This document shows positions 50,831 to 60,515 of a stretch of DNA of 64,000 nucleotides, one piece after another; within the stretch, counting starts at the first letter, position 1; each line of letters starts with the position of its first letter. Under the pieces are notes generated by a model that made no database searches, was not told where the DNA came from, and was given only the letters and a program-made list of their open reading frames with translations. The stretch is from JAVBMC01 sp031552845. GTDB taxonomy: Bacteria; Verrucomicrobiota; Kiritimatiellia; RFP12; DVOR01. The stretch lies in NCBI GenBank assembly GCA_031552845.1, contig JAVBMC010000069.1:5740-69739 (forward strand). The letters run 5' to 3'. Position numbers and translations under genes: made by a program.

Positions 50831-50880
50831 CCTGTCCGCCTGAAAATGGTAAGCTTCACCCCGTTTGTTTTGCATCCTAA

Positions 50881-50956
50881 GCCGGTTTAGCTCAGTTGGT
50901 AGAGCAGCTGATTTGTAATCAGCAGGTCGTCGGTTCGAGTCCGTCTGCCGGCTCCA
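50881..50956 (+). tRNA. tRNA-Thr (TGT anticodon), CCA encoded
   Basis: The cloverleaf is clear: acceptor GCCGG/CCGGC, D-loop AGCTCAGTTGGTAGAGC, anticodon stem-loop CTGATTTGTAATCAG with TGT at the anticodon, T-arm GTTCGAGTC, and an encoded CCA. It reads ACA threonine codons. Confidence 0.95.
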
Positions 50957-50965
50957 TATTTTATG

Positions 50966-50997
50966 CCGCCCGCATTGATTTGCGTGGCGGTTTTTTT
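50966..50997 (+). terminator. Terminator after tRNA-Thr
   Basis: CCGCC (50966-50970) with GGCGG (50986-50990), extended by GCA/TGC inside, then seven T. It ends the tRNA transcript. Confidence 0.8.
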
Positions 50998-51048
50998 GTG
51001 CCCCGATACCGCGCGGGGATGTTGGCGGGGTGTGTGGCGGAAAAGCGG

Positions 51049-51077
51049 TTGCATCTTGGAGGAGAAGCCTGTATAAT
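51049..51077 (+). promoter_or_regulatory. Promoter of the first GH97 gene
   Basis: TTGCAT (51049-51054), 17 bases, TATAAT (51072-51077), 36 bases before the ATG at 51114. The third GH97 gene has a similar TTGCAA-N18-TATAAT promoter. Confidence 0.6.
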
Positions 51078-51113
51078 AGGGTTGTTTCGATGTACTGTAT
51101 TCGGAGGTTTGCT

Positions 51114-53225
51114 ATGTATAGTTTACTTTGGCGCGGTTTGGCGGTGGTAGGGGTGACGGCGTGTTTGGGTTTGGTGGTGGGGTGTACCACGGCTCCAGAT
51201 GTAAAGGTGGAGCCACCGGATATTAAGAATGCAAAGGCTAAAGCACCGGGGGGTAGGAATGCAATTGCTTTGCAGTTGAAAAGTGAGGGAGAATTGGGTA
51301 TCGTCGTCCAGCGGAAATCTATAGTCTCGAGAGAACTCAAATTGGAAGATGTGACGCTGGTGCGCGTCAGGGACATGTCCTTGATACTGGCTGATGGGCG
51401 CGTATTGGGTAAGGAGCCACGAATCAAGTCAATCACGAAGACACCGGTGAATAAATGGTTCAACGCGTCAGTCTATAAGAAGTCCACGGTGGAGATGCAG
51501 GGGGAATTCACGCGCGTGGAGTTTGAGGGCGGTTATGCGATTACGCTGGCGGCGTTTGAGGATGGCGTAGCATATCGGTGGGAGACGAGTCTGCCGGGCG
51601 AGATTAATATTGTGAGTGAGTCGGCAGACTTAGATGTATTCCATAATAGTGAAGGTTTCTTCTCTTATGGCAATGGCGAGTATAAGGGGGACCCAATGCA
51701 GAACTCGTGGGAGACGCCGCATAGCTTCTCAAAGGTGGAAGACTTGAATCCGAATAAGTTGGTGCTGTTACCGATGTATTTGCAGACACCGTTTGGGGTA
51801 GTGGTGGTATCGGAGACTGATTTGTGGGATTATCCGGGGTTGAATTACGTCCGATCGAATGACCGTAAAGGGCTCACGACACGTCAGGCCAAGTTACCGG
51901 CAGAGGAGGAGTTGGAGAAGGGACGGTATCTGCGGGTGACCAAGCGTCAGGATATTATTGCCAAGACAAAAGGTACGCGCACGTTTCCGTGGCGGACGTT
52001 TACAATCGCTAAAGAGCCTATCGACCTGCTGAATGCGGACTTGAACTATAAGTTGGCGGCCCCCTGTACAATGGAGGATACGAGCTGGATTAAGCCCGGC
52101 ATCGTAGCATGGGATTGGTGGAACAACTGGAACTTGACGGATGTAGACTTCAAGGCGGGGTGCAACACCAAGACGTACATCAACTTCATCGACTTTGCGG
52201 CATCGAACAAGATCCCCTATGTCATTCTCGATGCAGGCTGGTCGAAGCGCGAGGATGTGTTGTCGCTGAATCCGGAGGTGGATTTGCAGGCGTTGTTCAA
52301 GTATGCCGAGGAGAAGAAGGTCGGCTTGATCCTGTGGTGCACCTATGCGCAGCTGCTTAATCGCGAAGATCAGATTCTCGGACACTATGCCAAGATGGGC
52401 GCGAAGGGGTTTAAGATTGATTACTTTGAGCGCGATGACCAAACGGTGTTGCAGGCGATGGAGCGCATCGCCCAAGCGGGAGCGAAGCATAAGCTGTTGC
52501 TGGATTATCACGGCATCTTCAAACCGGTGGGACACCAGCGCAAGTATCCGCACATCCTCACGATTGAGGGTGTGTTTGGGTTGGAACAGGCGAAATGGAA
52601 CGGCAAGGTGGACTTTGCACGCAACGACACCATCCTCCCCTTCACCCGCATGGTGGCCGGGCCGATGGACTACACCCCCGGCGCGATGGGCAACCAGACG
52701 CTGGAACAGTTCAAGCCCAACTACAACGCCCCCACTGCGCAAGGCACCCGTGTGCATCAGATGGCGTTGATGATGATGTTTGAGTCACCGTTGCAAATGA
52801 TGTGTGACTCCCCTTCCAAGTACCGCGCTAACCCGGAGTGCACCGACTTCATGGCGAAGATTCCGACAGTGTGGGATGAAACAATCGGCCTAGAAGGAAA
52901 ACCCGGCGAGTATCTCGTCATGGCACGGCGTAAAGGCGATGCGTGGTATATCGCCGGCATTAATAATTGGGATACCGAGAGAAGCTGCGGAATTGAGTTG
53001 AAGCGCTTCCTGCAAGACTGGAACTGGACGTGTGAGGCCTTCGCTGATGGTAATGTTGCGCTCGGGAGGAAAGAAGCTGGCACAGATAGAAGCAAAGCGA
53101 GTACTGACCCAAGCGATTGGAAGCGCGAAACTGATATCAGAAACCTGTTGCACTCTTCAATGGGAGTTGCCGTACACATGGCACCAGGCGGGGGTTGGAT
53201 TGGCCGTTTCGAGCGCAAGAAATAG
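51114..53225 (+). CDS. GH97 family glycosidase, lipoprotein (paralog 1)
   Basis: 703 residues from the ATG at 51114, with GGAGGTTTGCT upstream. The N-terminus is a lipoprotein signal (lipobox LVVGC). GH97 sandwich and barrel follow; the retaining-type nucleophile Asp is in GFKIDYFERDDQ and a probable acid/base Glu in TIEGVFGLEQAKW. The family acts on alpha-galactosides or alpha-glucosides outside the cytoplasm; the KID motif fits the retaining, alpha-galactosidase-like branch, substrate uncertain. The 5' part uses fewer C-ending codons than the 3' part, unlike the next two genes. Confidence 0.9.
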   Translation: MYSLLWRGLAVVGVTACLGLVVGCTTAPDVKVEPPDIKNAKAKAPGGRNAIALQLKSEGELGIVVQRKSIVSRELKLEDVTLVRVRDMSLILADGRVLGKEPRIKSITKTPVNKWFNASVYKKSTVEMQGEFTRVEFEGGYAITLAAFEDGVAYRWETSLPGEINIVSESADLDVFHNSEGFFSYGNGEYKGDPMQNSWETPHSFSKVEDLNPNKLVLLPMYLQTPFGVVVVSETDLWDYPGLNYVRSNDRKGLTTRQAKLPAEEELEKGRYLRVTKRQDIIAKTKGTRTFPWRTFTIAKEPIDLLNADLNYKLAAPCTMEDTSWIKPGIVAWDWWNNWNLTDVDFKAGCNTKTYINFIDFAASNKIPYVILDAGWSKREDVLSLNPEVDLQALFKYAEEKKVGLILWCTYAQLLNREDQILGHYAKMGAKGFKIDYFERDDQTVLQAMERIAQAGAKHKLLLDYHGIFKPVGHQRKYPHILTIEGVFGLEQAKWNGKVDFARNDTILPFTRMVAGPMDYTPGAMGNQTLEQFKPNYNAPTAQGTRVHQMALMMMFESPLQMMCDSPSKYRANPECTDFMAKIPTVWDETIGLEGKPGEYLVMARRKGDAWYIAGINNWDTERSCGIELKRFLQDWNWTCEAFADGNVALGRKEAGTDRSKASTDPSDWKRETDIRNLLHSSMGVAVHMAPGGGWIGRFERKK

Positions 53226-53244
53226 CAAATCATAGGGAGACGGT

Positions 53245-55242
53245 ATGAGGTTCAAACTAGCGGGATTTTGCGTGCTGCTGGCAGTGGGGGCGTTTGCCAT
53301 GCAGGCTTACGAGCGGACGTTCAAGGGCACTTATACGGTGACATCGCCCGATGGGCGAAATCGATTTGTGCTTGAGGCCAGCGAGGATCTGATCACCTAC
53401 TCGGTATATCACGGTGAGCAGGCAGTCATCCTCGCTAATCCGATCAGCATGACACTCGATGGCGGGGTTGTCCTTGGGGTTGGCTCGAAGGTACTCAGCA
53501 CCAAGCGCACCCGCTTGAACGAGACGGTCAAGTCGCCGTTCTATAAGAAGTCGGAGGTCGTCATTCAAGGCGAACAGCGCACAATTACCTTTGGGGGCGG
53601 TTATGCGATTACGATTGCCGCGTTCGACGATGGCGTGGCTTACCGTTGGGAGACCGCCCTGCCCGGCGAAATCACCATCATCAATGAGCAAGCAGGCATC
53701 AAACCCGCGCTTGATTATCAGGGGTTCTTCTCTTACGGTAACGGCATGTTTGAGGGGGATGTTTTTCAGAACTCGTGGGAAACGACCTATGAGCATTGCA
53801 AGGTATCCGAACTCGACCACAAGAAGTTGGTGATGCTGCCCTTTTATCTCAGCTTGCCTAACGGTGGTGCCATGGTGATGTCGGAGACTGACTTGGTGGA
53901 TTATCCCGGCCTCAACTTCTTCCGTAATATGCTTGACCCGCAGAAGCTGGACTCTGTTTTTGCGTTATTCCCGGACTTGAAGACGATTGAGCGGACGCCG
54001 CTTCATCTGCGCGTGCACAACCGTTTGGGATATATTGCCAAGACCAAAGGTACGCGGACGTTTCCGTGGCGCACGTTTACCCTCGTGAAGCATCCGCCGG
54101 AAGTGATGAATGCCGACTTGAATTACAAGCTGGCCTCAGCGTGCGCATTGGCGGATACCAGCTGGATCAAGCCAGGCAAGGTCGCATGGGAGTGGTGGCA
54201 TTCGTGCAATTTGACAGATGTCGAATTCAAGCCCGGGTGCAACACGCCGACCTATAAGCACTATATCGACTTTGCGGCGGCGAACGGTATTGAGTATATC
54301 ATTCTCGATGGCGGCTGGACGGGCGAGAAGGATATCATCAATCCCAGCAAGAATGTCGATTTGCCGGAGCTGATCCGCTATGGCAACGCGAAGAATGTCG
54401 GGCTGATTCTGTGGGCGGCGTGGCCGCAGCTTTACGGACGGCAGGAGGCCGTCATCGGCCATTATGCGCAGATGGGCGCGAAGGGATTCAAGATCGACTT
54501 CTTTGACCGCGACGATCAGGACGTGATGCGATGCATCGACCTCATCGCCCAAGCGGGAGCAAAGCATAAGATGCTGATTGACCTGCACGGCATATTCAAA
54601 CCCGCCGGGTTTCAACGCACCTATCCAAACGTCATTAACTTTGAAGGCGTGTTCGGGCTGGAGCAGGCGAAGTGGGACGACAAAGCCGACTTCATGCGCC
54701 ACGATACCATCCTCCCCTTCACCCGTATGGTGGCCGGACCGATGGACTACACGCCCGGCGCGATGGGCAACGTGACCAAAGCCAACTTCAAACCGAACTA
54801 CGACGCCCCCGTGGCGCAAGGCACCCGCGTGCATCAAATGGCGTTGATGATGATGCTGGAGGCACCGCTGCAGATGTTCTGCGACTCTCCTTCCAAATAC
54901 CGCGCCAGCCCGGAGTGCACCGAGTTCATGGCGAAGATTCCAACAGTGTGGGATGAAACAATCGGCTTAAAAGGCGAGCCCGGCAAGTATGCCGTCATCG
55001 CGCGCCGCAAAGGTAATGTGTGGTATGTCGCAGCCGTTAATAACTGGGAGGAGCGGACAGTCACGGTCGGGCTCAACACTATCCTCAAAGACGATCAGTG
55101 GAACAGTGAGGTCTTTCAAGACGGCGATGATGCTGCAATCAATTCTACAGTTTGGAAACGCAGGACTGACTTGCAAACGCAGATGCAGAGCATCGAGCTC
55201 GCACCCGGCGGCGGTTGGATCGGCCGCTTTGAACGCCGGTGA
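53245..55242 (+). CDS. GH97 family glycosidase, secreted (paralog 2)
   Basis: 665 residues with a cleavable signal (MRFKLAGFCVLLAVGAFAMQ). Likely nucleophile D418 (GFKIDFFDRDDQ) and acid/base E467 (VINFEGVFGLEQ). It is the tandem partner of paralogs 1 and 3 and begins 19 bases after paralog 1 stops, probably on the same transcript. Activity as for paralog 1; different side-chain specificity cannot be told from sequence. Confidence 0.9.
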   Translation: MRFKLAGFCVLLAVGAFAMQAYERTFKGTYTVTSPDGRNRFVLEASEDLITYSVYHGEQAVILANPISMTLDGGVVLGVGSKVLSTKRTRLNETVKSPFYKKSEVVIQGEQRTITFGGGYAITIAAFDDGVAYRWETALPGEITIINEQAGIKPALDYQGFFSYGNGMFEGDVFQNSWETTYEHCKVSELDHKKLVMLPFYLSLPNGGAMVMSETDLVDYPGLNFFRNMLDPQKLDSVFALFPDLKTIERTPLHLRVHNRLGYIAKTKGTRTFPWRTFTLVKHPPEVMNADLNYKLASACALADTSWIKPGKVAWEWWHSCNLTDVEFKPGCNTPTYKHYIDFAAANGIEYIILDGGWTGEKDIINPSKNVDLPELIRYGNAKNVGLILWAAWPQLYGRQEAVIGHYAQMGAKGFKIDFFDRDDQDVMRCIDLIAQAGAKHKMLIDLHGIFKPAGFQRTYPNVINFEGVFGLEQAKWDDKADFMRHDTILPFTRMVAGPMDYTPGAMGNVTKANFKPNYDAPVAQGTRVHQMALMMMLEAPLQMFCDSPSKYRASPECTEFMAKIPTVWDETIGLKGEPGKYAVIARRKGNVWYVAAVNNWEERTVTVGLNTILKDDQWNSEVFQDGDDAAINSTVWKRRTDLQTQMQSIELAPGGGWIGRFERR

Positions 55243-55275
55243 GCAAAGACCGCAGTTTATACCTGATTCCAAGGA

Positions 55276-55362
55276 CTGAGGTCACCTGACCTCAGACTCG
55301 CAGGTGCTTAGACCTCATCCGTTGAGGTCGCCTGACCTCTAAGTATGAGGTCAAGTGACCTT
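55276..55362. repeat. Cluster of GAGGTC/GACCTC palindromes
   Basis: CTGAGGTCACCTGACCTCAG (55276-55295), GAGGTCGCCTGACCTC (55324-55339) and GAGGTCAAGTGACCTT (55347-55362) are inverted-repeat units; an extra GACCTCA at 55311 can pair with the unit at 55323. They lie between GH97 paralogs 2 and 3, just before the promoter of paralog 3. Confidence 0.7.
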
Positions 55363-55447
55363 GCAAAGGAATTACTAGAGGTGCCCATTAGAAGTGGCCT
55401 GCGCGATGGCGCGAAGAGCCGTTTTCCTGTCTGTGAGGCGTTTTTGG

Positions 55448-55477
55448 TTGCAACGGCAAGCGGGTTGGGTGTATAAT
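55448..55477 (+). promoter_or_regulatory. Promoter of the third GH97 gene
   Basis: TTGCAA (55448-55453), 18 bases, TATAAT (55472-55477), followed 40 bases later by the ATG at 55518. It indicates a separate transcription unit for paralog 3 and the oxidoreductases. Confidence 0.6.
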
Positions 55478-55517
55478 GCAGAGACATTGTTTGTAGTCGA
55501 TTAAATAGGGGATTATT

Positions 55518-57521
55518 ATGAAGTTGAAATTAGGGGGTGCCTGCGCGTTGATTGCCGCAGCGGGTTGTTTTGCCATGCAGTCGTTCGAGAAGATGCCGGA
55601 GGGAATGTATGCGGCAACTTCGCCGGATGGGCAGAATAAGATTGTGCTCGACACCGCCGGTGATGTGATTACTTTCTCCGTGCTGCGCGGCGGCGTGCCG
55701 GTGGTGGCGGTATCTGAAATCAACATGACGCTGGCCGATGGCAAAGTATTAGGTAAAGCCCCAAAAGTCACAGATACGAAGCGTACCCGCCTGAATGAAA
55801 CAGTCAAATCGCCTTTCTATAAGAAGGCCGAGGTTGCCATCAAGGGCGAGCAAAGGACAATCACCTTTGAAGGCGGTTATGCCCTCACGCTGGCGGCGTT
55901 TGACGATGGCGTGGCTTACCGCTGGGAAACCGCCCTCCCCGGCGAAATCACAATCATCGGCGAACAGGCGAGCATCAAGCCCGCAGGCGACTTAGAAGGC
56001 TTCTTCTCCTACGGCAATGGCGCATGGGAAGGCGACCCCGCTCAGAACTCATGGGAGACCACTTACGAAGGCTGTCCGGTTTCCAAGCTCGACCCGAAGC
56101 AGCTGGTGATGATGCCGTTCTATCTGAAGGCGTCCAACTGCGTCGTGGCAATGTCCGAGACCGACTTGGTGGATTACCCGGGGCTCAACTTCTTCCGCAG
56201 CAAGACGCATCCGCAGAACTTGGACTCCTTCTTTGCGGCGTTCCCCGACCTGAAGAAAATTGAAAACGACCAACGCCAGCTCCGCATCCGCGGCCGCTTG
56301 AACTACCTTGCCAAGACGCAAGGCACGCGGACCTTCCCCTGGCGCACGTTCACCCTCGCCGCAAATCCGGCTCAGCTGATGAACGCCGACCTGAACTACA
56401 AGCTTGCAACGCCCTGCGTGTTGGAAGACATCAGCTGGATCAAGCCCGGCAAGGTCGCGTGGGACTGGTGGAATGCGTGGAACCTGACCGACGTTGATTT
56501 CAAGGCCGGCTGCAACACGAAGACTTATGAGAACTATATCGATTTTGCCGCAAAGAATGGTATTGAGTATGTGATCTTGGATGAGGGCTGGTCGGTGAAG
56601 CTCAAAATCATGGAGCTGAATCCTGAAGTTGACCTCGTACACTTGCTCAAGTATGCCGAAGAGCGCAATGTCGGTTTGATTCTCTGGGCCGCTTGGCCGC
56701 AGCTGTATAACCGCCAGGAGGAAATCATCAGCCACTACGCCAAGATGGGCGCCAAGGGTTTCAAGATCGACTTCTTCGACCGCGACGACCAAGAGGTATT
56801 GCAGTATATGGAGACCACGGCCAAGGTTGCCGCCAAATACAAGGTGCTTGTTGACTACCATGGCATATTCAAACCCGCCGGCATGCAGCGCACCTATCCC
56901 AACGTCATCAACTTCGAAGGCGTGTACGGACTTGAACAGGCCAAGTGGGATGCCAAGCAGGACTTCATGCGCCACGACACAATCCTCCCCTTCACCCGCA
57001 TGGTGGCTGGGCCGTTGGATTACACGCCCGGCGCAATGCACAATCAAACCAAGGCTGAGTTCAAACCCAACTTCGACGATCCGACAGCACAGGGTACCCG
57101 CGTGCATCAAATGGCGCTGTTGGTGTTGTTTGAAGCGCCCCTCCAAATGCTCTGCGACTCTCCCTCCAAATACCGCGCCAACCAAACCTGTGCGACATTC
57201 ATGGCGGGCATTCCGACTGTGTGGGACGAGACCATCGGCATTGATGGCGAGCCCGGCAAGTTCGTCGTCATCGCACGCCGCTTGGGCAAGACGTGGTATA
57301 TCGCGGCTGTCAACAACTGGACGGCTATGGATTATGATTTGAACTTGGCGGCTATCCTCAAGAAGGGCAAGTGGCAGGCTGAAATCTTCGCCGATGCGGC
57401 CGATGCCGGCACCAAGCCGATGAACTACACAACGGAATCCAAGGAAGTCTCCGGCAGCCAATTGCTCAACATCAAGCTGGTTCCCGGCGGCGGTTGGGTG
57501 GCAAAGTTCACTGAGAAATAA
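55518..57521 (+). CDS. GH97 family glycosidase, secreted (paralog 3)
   Basis: 667 residues with a signal (KLGGACALIAAAGCFAMQ). The catalytic Asp is in GFKIDFFDRDDQ and the Glu in NFEGVYGLEQAKW. It is most similar to paralog 2 across its length. It leads into three oxidoreductase genes, 53 bases downstream. Confidence 0.9.
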   Translation: MKLKLGGACALIAAAGCFAMQSFEKMPEGMYAATSPDGQNKIVLDTAGDVITFSVLRGGVPVVAVSEINMTLADGKVLGKAPKVTDTKRTRLNETVKSPFYKKAEVAIKGEQRTITFEGGYALTLAAFDDGVAYRWETALPGEITIIGEQASIKPAGDLEGFFSYGNGAWEGDPAQNSWETTYEGCPVSKLDPKQLVMMPFYLKASNCVVAMSETDLVDYPGLNFFRSKTHPQNLDSFFAAFPDLKKIENDQRQLRIRGRLNYLAKTQGTRTFPWRTFTLAANPAQLMNADLNYKLATPCVLEDISWIKPGKVAWDWWNAWNLTDVDFKAGCNTKTYENYIDFAAKNGIEYVILDEGWSVKLKIMELNPEVDLVHLLKYAEERNVGLILWAAWPQLYNRQEEIISHYAKMGAKGFKIDFFDRDDQEVLQYMETTAKVAAKYKVLVDYHGIFKPAGMQRTYPNVINFEGVYGLEQAKWDAKQDFMRHDTILPFTRMVAGPLDYTPGAMHNQTKAEFKPNFDDPTAQGTRVHQMALLVLFEAPLQMLCDSPSKYRANQTCATFMAGIPTVWDETIGIDGEPGKFVVIARRLGKTWYIAAVNNWTAMDYDLNLAAILKKGKWQAEIFADAADAGTKPMNYTTESKEVSGSQLLNIKLVPGGGWVAKFTEK

Positions 57522-57574
57522 TCTTAAGGCGGGAGCGCCACGGTTGGCCCGGACGCTCCTGCAATCCATAAGCA

Positions 57575-58933
57575 ATGATTTTTACACGACGTTCATTTCT
57601 GCGGACGGCGCCCTTGAGTGCGGCGCCTTTGCTGTTGCCTGGTTGCATGACCGGCGGAGAACAGCAGCGGTTCGCAGCTAATGCCCCCTTGCGCATCGGC
57701 ATCATCGGATGCGGACGCATGGCGGGCAACCATATCCGCACATTGTTGACACTGCCGGAGGCGGTGCGTATCACGGCATTGTGCGATGTGGACGCTCTGC
57801 GCCTCCAGCGCACGGGCGAAACGATTGCAGAAGCCGGATTGTATCCCAAGCCGGCTCTTTTTTCAGATGTGCGCTTGATGGTGCGCGATGAGAATGTGGA
57901 TATTGTACTGGTAGCAACACCGGACTTTCAGCATGGATATTGCGCTGCCGCCGCTTTGCTGGCCGGCAAGGATGTCTATCTCGAAAAGCCCACGACTTAT
58001 ACGGTTGAAGAAGGTCGCCTCCTGCTGAAGCTGGCGAAAGCGAAGAACTTGATTGTTCAGATCGGCTCACAACAACGTTCGCAAAAAGAGTTTTACACCG
58101 CGGCCGAGTTGGTTCGCGCCGGACGCATTGGCAAGATCAAGACGATCAAGGTTGGTTTGCCGTCCGACGTTGAGGGCGGTTCTGCAGCACCGATGCCGGT
58201 ACCGGAGACGTTGGATTACGACCGCTGGCTGGGGCCCCTGCCCTTTAGTCCTTACACCGAAGACCGCGTACACCCGCAGGCTGATTTGGGCCGTCCGGGC
58301 TGGATGCGCTGGGAACCGGCTGACTTGGGCATGGTCGCCAACTGGGGCGCACACCATATCGACATCGCACAATGGGCGATGGATTCCGGCGTGCCCGTAC
58401 AAGCTGTCGGACAGGCCGAGTTTCTCAAGCAGGGTCTTTGGAATGTTCACCGCACGATGGATGTACTGCTCACCTACCGTAACGGCGTGACGCTGCATCT
58501 GTGCGACAAATACTACAACGGTATCTTGTTTGAGGGTGAGAAGGGCTGGCTGTTTGCCTCGCGCGATAACATCCGCCTGCCCGCCGACAGTCCGTTTGCA
58601 CCGCGCAAGGTTTTGAAGGCGCTCGACGCTTCCGATCCGGCGATCTTGGCTCCATTGGGCAAAAACGAGAAAGTGCTTCATCATGAGGGCTTCTCTCACA
58701 TAGAGGATTGGTTCAACGCCGTCCGTACCCGCACGCAGCCGGTCGCTCCGCTGGCCGCCGGGCACGCCGCGAATACGGCATGCGTCATTGCCTGGGCGGC
58801 CATGAAGACCGGCAAGCTGCTGCACTGGAATCCCGAGACTGAAATGTTCGTTGATAATCCGCGCGCCAATACGCTGATCGCTTATACGCCGCGCCGTCAA
58901 TTTTCGATTCGTTCACTTATTAAAAACAACTAA
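57575..58933 (+). CDS. Tat-exported Gfo/Idh/MocA oxidoreductase 1
   Basis: 452 residues. A twin-arginine signal (RRSFLRTAPLSAAPLLLPG) is followed by the Rossmann start LRIGIIGCGRMAGNH, the EKP motif (DVYLEKPTTYT) and GAHHIDIAQWAMD. It binds NAD(P) and probably acts on sugars in the periplasm with a tightly bound cofactor. In Bacteroidota such secreted enzymes make 3-keto-glycosides that are then cleaved; the GH97 neighbours fit this, by inference. Confidence 0.9.
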   Translation: MIFTRRSFLRTAPLSAAPLLLPGCMTGGEQQRFAANAPLRIGIIGCGRMAGNHIRTLLTLPEAVRITALCDVDALRLQRTGETIAEAGLYPKPALFSDVRLMVRDENVDIVLVATPDFQHGYCAAAALLAGKDVYLEKPTTYTVEEGRLLLKLAKAKNLIVQIGSQQRSQKEFYTAAELVRAGRIGKIKTIKVGLPSDVEGGSAAPMPVPETLDYDRWLGPLPFSPYTEDRVHPQADLGRPGWMRWEPADLGMVANWGAHHIDIAQWAMDSGVPVQAVGQAEFLKQGLWNVHRTMDVLLTYRNGVTLHLCDKYYNGILFEGEKGWLFASRDNIRLPADSPFAPRKVLKALDASDPAILAPLGKNEKVLHHEGFSHIEDWFNAVRTRTQPVAPLAAGHAANTACVIAWAAMKTGKLLHWNPETEMFVDNPRANTLIAYTPRRQFSIRSLIKNN

Positions 58934-58947
58934 CCCCTAAGGCTACT

Positions 58948-60459
58948 ATGAAAAGTTCACGCCGTCAATTCTTGCAGACTACGACCGCCGCAGGCGCTGT
59001 TGCAGCCACTGCCTCCATCCTTCCCGCTTGCTGCACCTGTTCGGGTGGCCGTAAAAAACATGCCGATGGAAAGATTCATGTGGGTATCATCGGCCTTGGC
59101 CGCATCTCCAACGAGTTCGAGATGCCAAACCTCTTCAAGCAGTCCGACAAGGCCATCATTGTCGCGGTCTCGGACTTTGACAAGAACCGTCTCGACGCCG
59201 GACAGAAGCGCGTCAACGACCAATATAAGAATGAAACTTGCAAAGCTTATTCCAACTACAAAGACCTGATCAACGACCCGAACGTCGACGCCGTGATGGT
59301 TTGTACGCCCGACCACTGGCATGCCTTGGCTTGCGTCGAAACCGCCATTGCCGGCAAGGACATCTGGGTGCAGAAGCCCCTCGCACAGACCATCGCCGAG
59401 AGCCGCCTGATTGCCGACCTCGTTGAGAAGAAGAAACTCGTCATGCAAGTCGGCGCGCAGCAGCGCTCCTGGTGGCAGTTCCGCCGTACGTGTGAACTCG
59501 TGCGCAACGGGCGTATCGGCAAAATCACCCGCGTGGAAATTGGCTTGGCAAAGGATCCGAGCGGCGGCAGCTTGGAGAAAATTCCCGTGCCGACAGGCTT
59601 TAACTACGACGGCTGGCTGGGGCCGATTGGCGTGCAGAAGGACTATCCTTATACATCCGACCGCTGCCATCCGCAAGGCAAGCCCGGCAAGCCGAGCTTT
59701 GGCCGCCCGGGCTGGATTGTGATTGAGCCCTTTGGCTGGGGCATGATCACCAACTGGGGTGCCCATCACTTGGACATCGCACAGTGGGGCTTGGGCATGA
59801 CCGATGCCGGCCCAATTGCTGTTGAAGGCACCTGCAAGCCTCTCGGCGGCCCTGGCCTCTGGAACGTGCATGGCGATTACGACATCACCTACACCTATCC
59901 TAACGGCACAATCCTGAGCCTGTGCAGCGACCACCGCAACGGCATCAAGTTCATCGGCGAGAAGGGTTGGATTTTCGTGACGCGTGCCGGCGGCCCGGCC
60001 ACCAAGAACGACCCCGCAGGTGCGGCGGCTAAGCTCGATCCGAAGACGTTGAAGGATCCGACCTCACCACAGAACGGCATCTCCTTCGGCATTGAAGTCA
60101 GCGACCCCGAGCTGTTGAACATTGTCTATAGCAAGGAGAAAGACGACGTAATCTTGAAGGACAGTCCTTACCCGGACAAGGGTGAATGCTTCCGTCACGT
60201 GGCCGACTGGCTGCAATGCATCGAGACCCGCGAAAAGCCGATTGCACATGCAGAGAGCAGCCACCGCACGAACATCGTTTGCATTCAAGGCCTTGCCGCG
60301 ATGAAGCTGAAGCGTCCGCTCAAGTGGAACAACCAGACCGAGATGTTTGATGATGATGAGGCGAATCTGCGCTTCAACAAACTCTTCTTCGAGCAGCCCG
60401 GTTATAGCATCACCGAGGCCATCAAGAAGGCCGGTCTCACGTCGATGCTGCGCTCGTAA
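58948..60459 (+). CDS. Tat-exported Gfo/Idh/MocA oxidoreductase 2
   Basis: 503 residues. Tat signal RRQFLQTTTAAGAVAATASILPA; Rossmann motif HVGIIGLGRISNEFEM; in place of EKP it has QKP (DIWVQKPLAQT), keeping the catalytic Lys. GAHHLDIAQWGLG is the substrate His-Asp motif shared with protein 1. It follows 14 bases after protein 1. Confidence 0.9.
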   Translation: MKSSRRQFLQTTTAAGAVAATASILPACCTCSGGRKKHADGKIHVGIIGLGRISNEFEMPNLFKQSDKAIIVAVSDFDKNRLDAGQKRVNDQYKNETCKAYSNYKDLINDPNVDAVMVCTPDHWHALACVETAIAGKDIWVQKPLAQTIAESRLIADLVEKKKLVMQVGAQQRSWWQFRRTCELVRNGRIGKITRVEIGLAKDPSGGSLEKIPVPTGFNYDGWLGPIGVQKDYPYTSDRCHPQGKPGKPSFGRPGWIVIEPFGWGMITNWGAHHLDIAQWGLGMTDAGPIAVEGTCKPLGGPGLWNVHGDYDITYTYPNGTILSLCSDHRNGIKFIGEKGWIFVTRAGGPATKNDPAGAAAKLDPKTLKDPTSPQNGISFGIEVSDPELLNIVYSKEKDDVILKDSPYPDKGECFRHVADWLQCIETREKPIAHAESSHRTNIVCIQGLAAMKLKRPLKWNNQTEMFDDDEANLRFNKLFFEQPGYSITEAIKKAGLTSMLRS

Positions 60460-60468
60460 GTCACACAC

Positions 60469-60492
60469 GGGGCGGTTCTGCGGAGCCGCCCC
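60469..60492 (+). other. GC hairpin between oxidoreductases 2 and 3
   Basis: GGGGCGG and CCGCCCC form a 7-bp stem with a 10-base loop in the 56-bp gap. No T-run follows, so partial termination or message stabilisation is more likely than a full stop. Confidence 0.45.
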
Positions 60493-60515
60493 TCTCATTT
60501 CAAGAAGGAGTCTCC

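Noticed and set aside
56049..57575. Long antisense reading frames opposite GH97 and the oxidoreductase genes (for example 508 and 344 codons)
   Set aside because: They lie opposite well-supported enzymes whose C-ending codons remove stops from the antisense frame; they have no ribosome sites or recognisable domains.
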